Shown piece by piece: positions 7,401 to 15,820 of a DNA stretch of 64,000 bases. The position numbers and the translations under genes are program-made. Source of the stretch: Thermoleophilia bacterium (lineage in GTDB: Bacteria > Actinomycetota > Thermoleophilia > UBA2241); NCBI GenBank assembly GCA_041393415.1, contig JAWKKE010000007.1, positions 1 to 64,000 of the forward strand, read 5' to 3'. Numbering within the stretch: position 1 is the first letter of the stretch; the number at the start of each line of letters is the position of its first letter. Under the pieces are notes generated by a model. The model ran no database searches. It was not told the origin of the DNA and saw nothing but the letters and a program-made list of their open reading frames with translations.

Positions 7401-10390
7401 TCGTCCCTGAAGATCCGGACAACTACGACCTGCAGCTTCTCGACCAGGGCTACTCGATGCTCAGGCCTGAGGAGCACACGGCCATGGTTCCAGTCGAGGA
7501 GCGTGAACGTCTCGAGAACCTGTTCAAGGGCGACTCAGACGCGGTGAACGCGCTGGTCTGCACCCCGACCCTTGAGCTGGGTGTAGACATCGGCCAGCTC
7601 GATGCTGTGCTCATGCGCAATGTGCCGCCGCTCCCTGCGAACTACTGGCAGCGCGCGGGTCGCGCGGGCCGTCGACATCGTATGGCGGTCGACTTCACCT
7701 ACTGCCGACCGGTTTCGCACGATCGCGCGTACTTCGCCGATCCCCTGAAACTGCTGGCCGGCCGCGTCGATGCGCCGGCGTTCAATCTGAGCAACGAAGT
7801 GATGGTCGCCAAACACGTGCACGCTGCTGCTATCACACGACTGCACCAGTACGCGGACGACGAGACCCGGCCCCAGCACGAGCGCAATGCGACTGCGGAG
7901 ACTCTGGCCCTCTGCTTGCCGAACCAGGTCGCCGCCTACCTTTTCGACGACGGCATGCTGCGTCTCGAAGCCTTCGATCTGTCACCTCTGGCGCAGCTCG
8001 TGTCTCGCAACGTGAATGACCTGACCGACTACGTGCAGCGGGCCTTCGGGCAGGGATGGCCTGAGGCCGATGCTGCGGTAGTGAGCATCGAGGCACTTCG
8101 TGACCACATCGACAGCATGGTGGACGAGTTGGAAGTCGTGGTCGGTCGGTTGCGGCGTCGCCTGGCGTGGGCGATGGACCAGATGAGGCGACTCAACTCG
8201 CAACGCGAGCAGCAAGGCGATCTTGAACCGGAGGACGACGCGCTGTTCCGGCGCTGCGACCGTCTCGTGAAGCGGCTCAAAGGCACTGCCAGACGAACGC
8301 GTCGCGAGGCGGAGGGCTACGACGACGTGAACACCTTTGGCGTGTTGGCGGCAGAGGGATTCCTCCCTGGTTACGGACTGGAGGTCGGTTCGATCCTCGG
8401 CTCGGCCGAGATTCCGTTCTGGCGGACCGGTGCAATGGACTTCATCCTGCCTCGTCCTCCTGCTGTCGCGCTTCGAGAGTACGTGCCGGGCAATCTGATC
8501 TATGCCAACGGGAACCGGTTCGTGGCGCGCCGGTTCCACCGAGACATCGACGAGCAGCGCGCAGAGATGCCGACCTACGAGGTTTCTGCCGAACGGCAGG
8601 CGGTGAAGGAGACGAACGTGTCAGCGCCCGTCTCGGGTCTAGGTGCCGAGACGCTGCGTGCCATTGCGGTGTGTGACGTTGACTTGGTGCACCAATCACA
8701 CATCTCGGACGACGAGGTGTTGCGCTTCCAGCTGTCGGTTGCCGTTCACGGTATTGAGCGGGATCAACACAACGGCGGGCAGGCGTACGCGTGGGGCACG
8801 CAGGCGCTTCAGCATCTTCGCGGGGCGCGGCTGCGCCTGGTGAATGTCGGTGCCTCCTCGGCGATCGAGCGCTCCGGCGTTCTCGGCTACCCGGTATGCA
8901 CTGTGTGCGGGCAGAGCCTGTCGCCTCTTTCGTCGGCGCGTGCCCTTCAGCAGTTCACCGAGTCACACGAGGAGCGATGCGGTCGGCCTGTCGAGCCGGT
9001 CGGCTTCTACACTGACACGGTCGCCGACATGCTCGTGCTGCGTGGTTGCGCTGACCAGACGGTGGCCTACAGCGTGGCGGAGGCCCTCCGCCTGGGGGCA
9101 TCCCAAGTGCTCGATATGCACCTCGACGATCTCCAGGTGCTCGTGATCGGCCACGTTGATCGCGACGAAGTCGACGCTCTGTTGTGGGATCCGATGCCGG
9201 GCGGGTCCGGGTTGCTCGACCAGATTCTCGGGCGGTTCGATGAGGTCATTGCGGCCGCTCGTGCTGTAGTGGACGGCTGCCCATCGAGCTGCACGACTTC
9301 GTGCATCGACTGCCTCCAGACCTTTCGCAATGGCTACTACCACAAGTTCCTCGACCGCACGGTTGTCTCTGAGAGGTTTGAGGTGTGGGGCGAGGCCTTG
9401 GCGGCAACCCACGGCATCCCTCCGAAGCAGCCGTCGAAGGAGCCTGAGGAAGGTTCGTACCCGGTCAATGCTGCAGAGGCAAAACTGCGTCAACTCCTAC
9501 TGGCCGCCGGCTTTGAGGAGGGCGTGCGTGGCGGGCAAATCCGGCTAGACCCGGCCATGGGCACCACGACGCCCGACGTGATCTACAGAGCCGCCCATCA
9601 CGATGAGAACGAGGGCGTCTGCATCTACCTCGACGGCATGAGCGCACATCTGCACGGGAACCCTGCCACGGCCGAGCAGGATCGCCGAATCCGTGACTGG
9701 TTGCGCAACAACGGCTATGAGGTCATCGAGATCGCGGCGACCGAACTCGACGACCAAGGAGCCATGACGCGGTACTTTCGCAAGCTCGCCGGCTACTTGG
9801 CGGAGCCGGAACTGCGAGACAAGGTGCGGGACGATCCGTCGTGGTTCCAGAGGGCCGGGATAGCATTGACGCAGGGCGCGCGCGAGACGCTGCGGATCGT
9901 GGTCCCGAAGCCGGAAGATAGGTATCGAACGTGCGTGCCGTTGGTGCCACTGCAGGCAGCAGCCGGTGCGTTCGGGGATCCGCAGAACGTGCATGACGAC
10001 GACTGGGATTGGGTTGAGATCGGAGCGATGCGGAAGCTTCGAGAAGGCATGTTCGTCGCTCAAGTCGTCGGCAGGTCGATGGAGCCTCAGATTCCAGACG
10101 GGGCCTTCTGTCTCTTCGCGGCGCCGGTCACAGGTTCGCGGCAGGGCAAGACGGTCTTGGTCGAACTGGCTGACGCGGTAGACCCTGAGACCGGCGAACG
10201 ATACACGGTGAAGCGATATGAGAGCGAGAAGACTGAGGACGACGACGGTGGATGGCGTCACGTCCGAGTGACACTGCGGCCCAACAATCCGGACTTCGAA
10301 CCGATTGAGCTGAGGGTCGACGACGAGAACGTGGTGGCCGTGGTGGGCGAGTTCCTCGAGGTGGTTGGAGGTGCGGGTGCGCTGGGCTGA
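4451..10390 (+). CDS. SF2 helicase with DUF1998, PD-(D/E)XK-like and S24 (LexA-like) peptidase domains
   Basis: This 1,979-residue protein has several recognisable parts. An SF2 helicase core carries Walker A TGTGSGKT (residues 112-119), DEAH (269-272) and motif VI QRAGRAGR (1067-1074). Cys-pair zinc sites lie between the lobes. A DUF1998/MrfA-type module has Cys1610, 1614, 1618 and 1621. A Vsr/MTES_1575-like segment has Pro1708-Asp1709 and LDG (1727-1729), but Tyr stands where a catalytic Glu is usual. The C-terminal S24 domain has Ala1838-Gly1839 as a possible cleavage bond, Ser1876 in GRSMEP and Lys1921 in YTVKRY, a LexA/UmuD-like layout. Size and helicase plus DUF1998 content recall DruE of Druantia and MrfA/DrmA-type helicases, though I cannot assign a family. 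It follows sbcC by 82 bases, so is probably co-transcribed. An SOS- or damage-triggered self-cleaving helicase-nuclease is inference. Confidence 0.85.
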   Translation: MALNPIVFTENVVRSFLRYQLTAYAFADEGLRAQMRGLLSLDETRQSPLLRGPYVSLSRPFREGAAVDALVNEGILHPLMRQRIPAEITHLYGHQEDAIRAISAGRSTLVSTGTGSGKTECFLYPIVSTCLRLRDEGVPAGISAVIVYPMNALAEDQLMRLRSLLAGTGITFGMYVGKTPEYDSAVAGIRLPSGASHADYEAMLARTREAGSSETVYPPEEACSREAMRERGAQPRILLTNVKQLELLLTRQRDVDLFADARLDFLVFDEAHTFSGAQGAETACLIRRLRAFCGRDAQDTACVATSATIVDPSSPDAARSFASRFFGVPAGDVVTVGEAYEHEVWVDERSVPPAPPDDPGKLLEECARAVEGDGGSTGAAVANLYRRLTARDLPEMHWQEVLAQELVCNELVYQLGELLATPRPLRDLPDLLQSAVGRRATEAEILVWLTLAVAARRDGRPLLRPVVHGFIRGISGAVVTFPEGKTGPRLWLAAEDEIETEGAQRHAHLNVLTCTTCGQHYYVTALKDFDFTGKVPGGGDAAGDGSFWERLDETQGGVRVVLVDRIVGGSDDEDIAEHERLASVQMCRHCGALHPAAVANCQHCGEAEPFVEVFAIRQNKDNPGYLTSCLSCGANGRRFGGLYREPARPVRATNVADVHVLAQDMVHHSERPRLLVFCDNRQDAAFQAGWMKDHARRFRLRALMAQGLKDGPVSVGDLAMALDETMSKDESLSRALVPEVWEVVRREGSGGRHEQERRKFLRIQVLREITLSSRQSIGLEPWGRMKIEYEGLDATLPWLQEQANKLGMPVEDLREGVASVLDYLRRKRVLHDPEREIFSKYWMDGDLEVQQGYLPQLGNPVGTKLHRADTEKQELVTQWLSVRGETTIRQIVKKWGVSGERVEEFAEGLFGMLTEARLLVPVQLKGSKGRPLPNVSQVYQVDADRLRLEAYRGVYQCRSCRRRTTRRTPGMKCTAWRCDGELEFVPEDPDNYDLQLLDQGYSMLRPEEHTAMVPVEERERLENLFKGDSDAVNALVCTPTLELGVDIGQLDAVLMRNVPPLPANYWQRAGRAGRRHRMAVDFTYCRPVSHDRAYFADPLKLLAGRVDAPAFNLSNEVMVAKHVHAAAITRLHQYADDETRPQHERNATAETLALCLPNQVAAYLFDDGMLRLEAFDLSPLAQLVSRNVNDLTDYVQRAFGQGWPEADAAVVSIEALRDHIDSMVDELEVVVGRLRRRLAWAMDQMRRLNSQREQQGDLEPEDDALFRRCDRLVKRLKGTARRTRREAEGYDDVNTFGVLAAEGFLPGYGLEVGSILGSAEIPFWRTGAMDFILPRPPAVALREYVPGNLIYANGNRFVARRFHRDIDEQRAEMPTYEVSAERQAVKETNVSAPVSGLGAETLRAIAVCDVDLVHQSHISDDEVLRFQLSVAVHGIERDQHNGGQAYAWGTQALQHLRGARLRLVNVGASSAIERSGVLGYPVCTVCGQSLSPLSSARALQQFTESHEERCGRPVEPVGFYTDTVADMLVLRGCADQTVAYSVAEALRLGASQVLDMHLDDLQVLVIGHVDRDEVDALLWDPMPGGSGLLDQILGRFDEVIAAARAVVDGCPSSCTTSCIDCLQTFRNGYYHKFLDRTVVSERFEVWGEALAATHGIPPKQPSKEPEEGSYPVNAAEAKLRQLLLAAGFEEGVRGGQIRLDPAMGTTTPDVIYRAAHHDENEGVCIYLDGMSAHLHGNPATAEQDRRIRDWLRNNGYEVIEIAATELDDQGAMTRYFRKLAGYLAEPELRDKVRDDPSWFQRAGIALTQGARETLRIVVPKPEDRYRTCVPLVPLQAAAGAFGDPQNVHDDDWDWVEIGAMRKLREGMFVAQVVGRSMEPQIPDGAFCLFAAPVTGSRQGKTVLVELADAVDPETGERYTVKRYESEKTEDDDGGWRHVRVTLRPNNPDFEPIELRVDDENVVAVVGEFLEVVGGAGALG

Positions 10391-10605
10391 CCGTGCGTGT
10401 TCTTGTCGACCCAGTAGTTGGCCACTTCGACAATCGGATGCTGACTTCGCCGGCTTCCAGAAGTACCTCTACCAGGAGAGTGCGGCGTAACGGGCAGTAC
10501 TGCTTGCACGTCGCTAGAATGCACACGGAGATCGTGTTCGTCTGAAGCGGGTAGCTGGTGATTGCGACCTACGTCGCGGAGCGCCTCACAAACAGGAGAA
10601 CCGAC

Positions 10606-11379
10606 ATGATCCAAGCCGTACTGACTCCTGCCGCCGGGAAGCGCCTGATTGCCAGGGCCGTGGTCAGCCTACCGGTGATCCAGACGGCGCTTCAGTCCGG
10701 CACGATCGTCGTTGTCGCCGGGACGACCAACGGATATGTCGCCGAGGAGTTGCTGGCGCTCTGCGCGCACGGGGCGAAGTTCTCGCGTGAACGGTTCTTT
10801 CGCGGCATCACGCTGCCGCCGGGCGCCCACAAGACCACCGCCGCCGGGCGGCTGGCCGACGACGGCGGGTTTCCCGGCGATGTGGTGATCCGGAAGGGCG
10901 CGTGGCTCGAGGGAGCGACGATCTTCGATGTGATCGACGGCCTCGCGCAGGGCGACGTCATTCTCAAGGGCGCCAATGCAGTTGACCTTGCGCAGAGGCT
11001 GGCCGCGGTGCTGATAGGCGACCCCAAGGGCGGCACGCTCCTGGCGGCGCTCCAGGCCGTTGTTGGGCGGCGCGTGCGCCTCATCCTGCCCGTGGGATTA
11101 GAGAAGCGTGTCTCCACAGACTTGGTCTCGCTTGCCCGCCGCCTCAACGCTCCCGGTGCGCACGGTGCGCGGTTGATGCCCGTGGCGGGAGACGTTGTGA
11201 CGGAGATCGACGCGCTCGAGATCCTCACCGGCGCCAAGGCGGAACTGATGGCCGCCGGCGGCGTGTGCGGAGCGGAGGGCACAGTGTGGCTGGCCGTCTT
11301 CGGGACGCCCGAACAAGAGAAGGCCGCGAAGGCGATCTTGGCCGGCGTGATGGGAGAGGCGCCCTTCACTCTCTCGTAG
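10606..11379 (+). CDS. conserved protein of unknown function
   Basis: This 257-residue soluble protein is not recognised as a named family. The frame is open from 10558, but the ATG at 10606 sits 6-10 bases after an AGGAGA ribosome site. The protein starts MIQAVLTPAAGKRLIA, followed by a glycine- and valine-rich stretch (GTIVVVAGTTNGYVAEELL, residues about 32-50) that suggests an alpha/beta nucleotide- or sugar-phosphate-binding fold. Later segments alternate beta strands with GxKGANA and AAGGVCGAEG turns. There are no membrane segments or signal peptide. It stands alone between the helicase operon and an AT-rich region, so context gives no function. Confidence 0.75.
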   Translation: MIQAVLTPAAGKRLIARAVVSLPVIQTALQSGTIVVVAGTTNGYVAEELLALCAHGAKFSRERFFRGITLPPGAHKTTAAGRLADDGGFPGDVVIRKGAWLEGATIFDVIDGLAQGDVILKGANAVDLAQRLAAVLIGDPKGGTLLAALQAVVGRRVRLILPVGLEKRVSTDLVSLARRLNAPGAHGARLMPVAGDVVTEIDALEILTGAKAELMAAGGVCGAEGTVWLAVFGTPEQEKAAKAILAGVMGEAPFTLS

Positions 11380-11860
11380 ACTCGACGGGCGAGCACGAGG
11401 CGCCGCGCCGCCTAGTTCCTGTCTTGGTTGGTAGAGAGCTTCCTCGCCCTTATCTGAATCATCCGGTGCGATGTCTCGCCCTTTCAGGGCGCCGGCCCAG
11501 CGCATGCCTTCAACGAAGTCGATAGCAATCGCTCGTGGGTTGCCTCGCTTGTGAGTAGACCTGCACGGTTGCGCACCGAGGCTAACTGTTGTGAATGGTC
11601 TCGGTTGACGAATGCAGTTCACGCATTGGCCCCGCGCCCATCTGGTTCACGTCGTCCTGAGACTACGAGGCCTCTAAATTGGCCGTGCATTGCCGATACA
11701 GAAGCCATGTTTCTGGTGTGCAAGGCCCAGTGGAGGCGTGAGATGTTCCCGGATTACAGAACCATTAGGCAATGGCGGTACTCTCTGGTTCCTTCCGGGA
11801 GTCTCGACTCCACCCGTGCCAGCGCCAACCCGATGGCTTCGTCACGAAAAGGAGACGCTC
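11380..11860. other. gene-poor interval of about 480 bases
   Basis: No frame here shows convincing protein-like composition, and I recognise no RNA gene or insertion sequence. Short open frames exist on both strands, including a minus-strand tail reaching 11622 and the 5' extension of the following gene. None has a good ribosome site or a recognisable motif. The stretch leads into the AT-rich gene that starts near 11861, so it may be the degraded flank of an acquired segment. Confidence 0.5.
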
Positions 11861-13021
11861 TTGCTCGATAGCAATGTGGCTCAGCTGGAACAGCTCGGAT
11901 TCAAACTTCGCGGGTCAGTCTGGCTTGGCATGTCGAAAGGATTCTTCTTCAGGGTGCGCCAGGATGGCGACATCGAGACACAGCTTGTTATCGAGTGCAC
12001 ATTGGCAACCGGTGAATCACACGGAAGTGTTGTCCGTATGCTCAATGAGCTGCAGAGCGTTCAAAGGATACAACGATATCGCATAGACAACGGTACCGTT
12101 GCCATCCATTGTACGGCTCTCGGAAGATTGTCTAAGCTAGACGAGCTCATTCGTGATATATCCACCGGATTGGAGTCATTCGGAGCACGTAGTAAATGTG
12201 ATGACTGCGGTAGAACAGAACGACTGCAATACTATGCCAATGACATAATCTCGCTCGTTCTCTGCGACGCGTGTTCGATAAATATAGCGAAGGTAATCGA
12301 AGAGTATAAGCAGTCACCAAATCACTACGCAATTGGATTTGTTGCCAGTCTTGGTGGAGCGCTGCTCGGATCCATTGTATGGATGATCGTCGGAGCATAT
12401 GGCCTAATAGCGTCTCTGGCAGCATTCGCAATTGCATATCTCGCGTTTGCTGCATATGAGAAAGTACACGGCAAAATGACGATGGTAGGAGTAGCTATCA
12501 ATGTATTTACCATTACCACCGCGATAATATTCGGTATGTATGCAACTCTGTATATTGACATTGCACTTGAGTACAATGATGTAAGTATACTTGATTATAT
12601 AGGAACTACGCCGACGTTGTTCTCAAATGCCGAAGTCATAGAGTCTCTTCTGCCGATGCTTGGATTCGGTGCGCTCTTTGGTGTACTCGGGACGTTTGGG
12701 CTCGTGAGAAAGTACTACGGCACTGCCAAGGGAGCGAATCAGCTGCTGCCCGTTTTGTTGTCCGGCGAAGGTACACCAGGTGCACGTGCGATGGAGGTGG
12801 CGGAGTCTGCCACGGGGGCGCCGTCGACTCGATCGGACGATGGGCATACCGCGGTGGATCGGCATGAGCCATTGTGCTTGGCGCCGAGCGGGTGGTACGA
12901 AGACCCGACGAGGCGACATCAGCTCCGGTATTGGACGGGAGCGGAGTGGCACGCGGCAGTGGCCGACGGCGGCGCGGTCTCGGAGGATCCGCTGCTGGCT
13001 CCGAGCACACCGACGTTGTAG
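11861..13021 (+). CDS. membrane protein with zinc-ribbon-like cysteines and a C-terminal DUF2510 domain
   Basis: The frame is open from 11690. The best start is TTG at 11861, six bases after AGGAG (11850-11854), giving 386 residues. The N-terminal 120 residues are soluble. Two Cys pairs (CDDCG and CDAC) then suggest a zinc ribbon, followed by about four hydrophobic segments. The C terminus has GWYEDPTRRHQLRYW and a later W, the pattern of the actinobacterial DUF2510 module. Base use changes inside the gene: about 12080-12720 is AT-rich with many ATA, AAT and AGT codons, while the DUF2510 tail returns to the GC-rich style of the neighbours. This suggests an acquired or mosaic gene. Function unknown. 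Confidence 0.7.
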   Translation: MLDSNVAQLEQLGFKLRGSVWLGMSKGFFFRVRQDGDIETQLVIECTLATGESHGSVVRMLNELQSVQRIQRYRIDNGTVAIHCTALGRLSKLDELIRDISTGLESFGARSKCDDCGRTERLQYYANDIISLVLCDACSINIAKVIEEYKQSPNHYAIGFVASLGGALLGSIVWMIVGAYGLIASLAAFAIAYLAFAAYEKVHGKMTMVGVAINVFTITTAIIFGMYATLYIDIALEYNDVSILDYIGTTPTLFSNAEVIESLLPMLGFGALFGVLGTFGLVRKYYGTAKGANQLLPVLLSGEGTPGARAMEVAESATGAPSTRSDDGHTAVDRHEPLCLAPSGWYEDPTRRHQLRYWTGAEWHAAVADGGAVSEDPLLAPSTPTL

Positions 13022-13068
13022 TTCATTGGAGAAAGGCCGGCTCGCGGTTCGGAGATGCCGGGGACGGA

Positions 13069-14193
13069 CTAGCCCTTGATGTTGAGGATCGGGCGCACGT
13101 GCGCCACCGCATCCACCATCTCGCTCTGCTGACGCATGACGTCGAAGATGCTCTTGTAGGCAAACGGCGACTCGTCGAGCGTGTCGCTCGATACGAGCGC
13201 GACGACGCCGGTCATTGTGGCGGCGAAGCTCTCTATCGTCAGCGTTCGCTTCGCCTCCTTGCGCCCGAGCACCCGGCCGGCGCCGTGTGAGCTGGACCAC
13301 AGCGCCTGCGGGTTGCCTTTGCCGCGCACGATGAAGCTGCCGTCGCGCATGTTGCCCGGGATCACACCCATCATTCCGGACTCGGCGTGCGTCGCGCCCT
13401 TGCGGTGAATCCAGAGTCCGTCCTTCTCCTCGGCGTGGTTGTGGTTGCGGTTGATGAGCGCGTCCCACTCGCCGGCGCCGCCGCAGTGCTCAGACAGAAC
13501 CGCCTCGATGCGCCGCATGATCTCGCGCCGGTTCTCGAGCGCGAACGCCAGGCAGAAGGCCAGATCGGTGACGTAGGCGCGGCCGGCGGCGCTCTCGAGA
13601 GGGAAGCCGAAGTGCCCTTCGCGCGGCCTGCCGTCTGGGCTCGCCGTGCGCATGTAGTGCGTCGCCGCCGCGTAGCCGATGCCGCGGCTGCCGGAGTGAA
13701 TCACGATCCAGACTTTGCCGCTCTCGTCGGCGCCCACCTCCGCGAAGTGGTTGCCGCCGCCGAGACTGCCCAGTTGGCGCAGACCGTTCTTGGCGAAGAT
13801 CTCCTGCATCTTGGCGGTTCGCGGCAAGTGGCCGCCCTCGGGCCATGCGGTGTCACGCGTGTTGTGGGCGAAGCCGACCGGCACCGCTCGGTAGATGCCG
13901 TCGAAGATCGCGCGCGCCTTCGCGCGCACGTCGTCGGCACGGTAGGTCGTCGGCAGCGCGCACATGCCGCAGCCGATGTCGTAACCCACCCAGGCGGGAA
14001 GTACCACGCCTTCCGTGGCCACCACTGCGCCGATCGGCAGCGTGTAGCCGACGTGCGCGTCCGGCATCAGCGCGCCGCGCACGGTGAACGGCTGCTGCAT
14101 CGCGCTCTCGAACTGACTCAGCGTCTCCCGCTCGAGCGCCTCGACGAAGATCCGGTACGGCTTCTCGGTGTTGATCTCGGTGTTGACCTGCAT
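13069..14193 (-). CDS. rtcB: RtcB-family RNA ligase
   Basis: RtcB ligases join RNA 2',3'-cyclic phosphate (or 3'-phosphate) ends to 5'-OH ends using GTP and Mn2+, in tRNA or RNA repair. The 374-residue product has the family motifs: PDAHVGY, the metal site YDIGCGM (Asp72, Cys75), GGGNHF, the HSGSRG segment, NRNHN and the SHGAGR guanylylation-histidine motif near residue 300. It belongs to the shorter bacterial RtcB type. The ATG at 14193 follows a strong AAGGAGGAG site, so the upstream extension to 14244 is not coding. No RtcA, RtcR or archease gene lies beside it. It is transcribed against the flanking genes. Confidence 0.93.
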   Translation of the reverse strand: MQVNTEINTEKPYRIFVEALERETLSQFESAMQQPFTVRGALMPDAHVGYTLPIGAVVATEGVVLPAWVGYDIGCGMCALPTTYRADDVRAKARAIFDGIYRAVPVGFAHNTRDTAWPEGGHLPRTAKMQEIFAKNGLRQLGSLGGGNHFAEVGADESGKVWIVIHSGSRGIGYAAATHYMRTASPDGRPREGHFGFPLESAAGRAYVTDLAFCLAFALENRREIMRRIEAVLSEHCGGAGEWDALINRNHNHAEEKDGLWIHRKGATHAESGMMGVIPGNMRDGSFIVRGKGNPQALWSSSHGAGRVLGRKEAKRTLTIESFAATMTGVVALVSSDTLDESPFAYKSIFDVMRQQSEMVDAVAHVRPILNIKG

Positions 14194-14542
14194 GATCTCC
14201 TCCTTTCCGTGGGAGGGCCTGGCCAATCTCGCCCACAACCCCACGCCTCAGGGTCGAGTTCGCGCAGTCGGCGCGTGACTATCTTCGCGCCAGTACGGCT
14301 CGTCTGCGAGATCATCGGCCGGGTTCGGCAGCTCGAGATACTCCGCGCGCCCTGGCGGTACGATACGGAGGTCGTAGAGGAGGCCTTGGCCGAGGAGCTC
14401 AAGTGCAGCAAGCTATGGTGCGAGTTGGCAGCGTAGCGGCATTCCGCTCCAGCAACCGCATCAACCGGACGCGCCGTGGCGATCGCTCCTCCATGGCCTG
14501 GGCGGGCAGGTTGTGCGCCCGGCGTAGTGCGCAGGGCATTCG
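14194..14542. other. intergenic region between rtcB and a small plus-strand gene
   Basis: This stretch of about 350 bases holds the rtcB ribosome site and presumably its promoter on the minus strand. A plus-strand frame from a GTG at 14275 to a stop at 14436 could encode 53 residues ending KLWCELAA, but it has no ribosome site or recognisable domain. I see no RNA structure worth naming. Confidence 0.4.
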
Positions 14543-14903
14543 ATGAGGGAGGCGAGCGTGGAGAACAGTGCACAGAACCCTGATGACCCGACTCGTAAGG
14601 ACCTTCCCCCGGCTTCGCAGCGTGGCCATATGCCGGGCGTACACATGGCCGGCACCACGCCGCAACCGGCATATGATCCCGACGAACCATGGTCGGAGTT
14701 GCCTCAGTTGAAGAAGGTGTCCCCGGCCGCCGCGTTCGACCTTGTCAACGTACTTCGCAAGGCCGGTGTGCCGGTCCTCGGCCCGAAAGGCACGTCGTGC
14801 GGGCATCTTCTCGGGCGGGAAAGTCGATGTGACGCTCTCGGTTCCGGAGAGGCTGCGATCAGAGGCAGCGCTCATCGTTGCGCGTCACTTCCCCGACCAG
14901 TAG
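14543..14903 (+). pseudogene. small protein gene interrupted by one frameshift
   Basis: Translation starts at ATG 14543 or, better placed for the GAGGGAGGCGAG site, at GTG 14558. It reads a Pro-rich leader and then a folded-looking segment (VSPAAAFDLVNVLRKAGVPV). After about 14789 this frame becomes nonsense. The next frame, from 14790, continues naturally (RAGIFSGGKVDVTLSVPERL) to a TAG at 14901-14903. The two halves together make one protein of about 115 residues resembling small DUF2007-like domains. The break sits at CCGAAAGGC, a short homopolymer run, so it may be a sequencing error or a real mutation. Function unknown. Confidence 0.55.
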
Positions 14904-15044
14904 GACGCCGCAGTAGCAGGGCGGCATGAGTTCGACCTGGCCGGCGCATCTTGGTCGCACCCATGGCTACAACCCGCGTCGACGGGGTAGGAGGGACGCA
15001 GGGAGACGGAGTGGCAAGGGCGAAGCTGCCGGGAAGAGGCCGAC

Positions 15045-15809
<765 letters not shown>

Positions 15810-15820
15810 GGAGGCCCGGC

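Noticed and set aside
10391..10605. Search for an SOS box or other operator upstream of the genes near the helicase fusion
   Set aside because: No GAAC-N4-GTTC site is visible at 4369-4450 or 10391-10605. The operon promoter lies outside the window, so SOS control cannot be judged here.
11098..11622. Minus-strand frame running out of the unknown gene into the AT-rich border
   Set aside because: Half is antisense to the 10.6 kb gene. The rest has no motif, and I could not support a transposase or other remnant.
13387..14436. Plus-strand frame opposite rtcB, including the tail from GTG 14275
   Set aside because: Most of it is antisense to rtcB. The last 53 codons look mildly protein-like but have no ribosome site or family match, so they are only mentioned.
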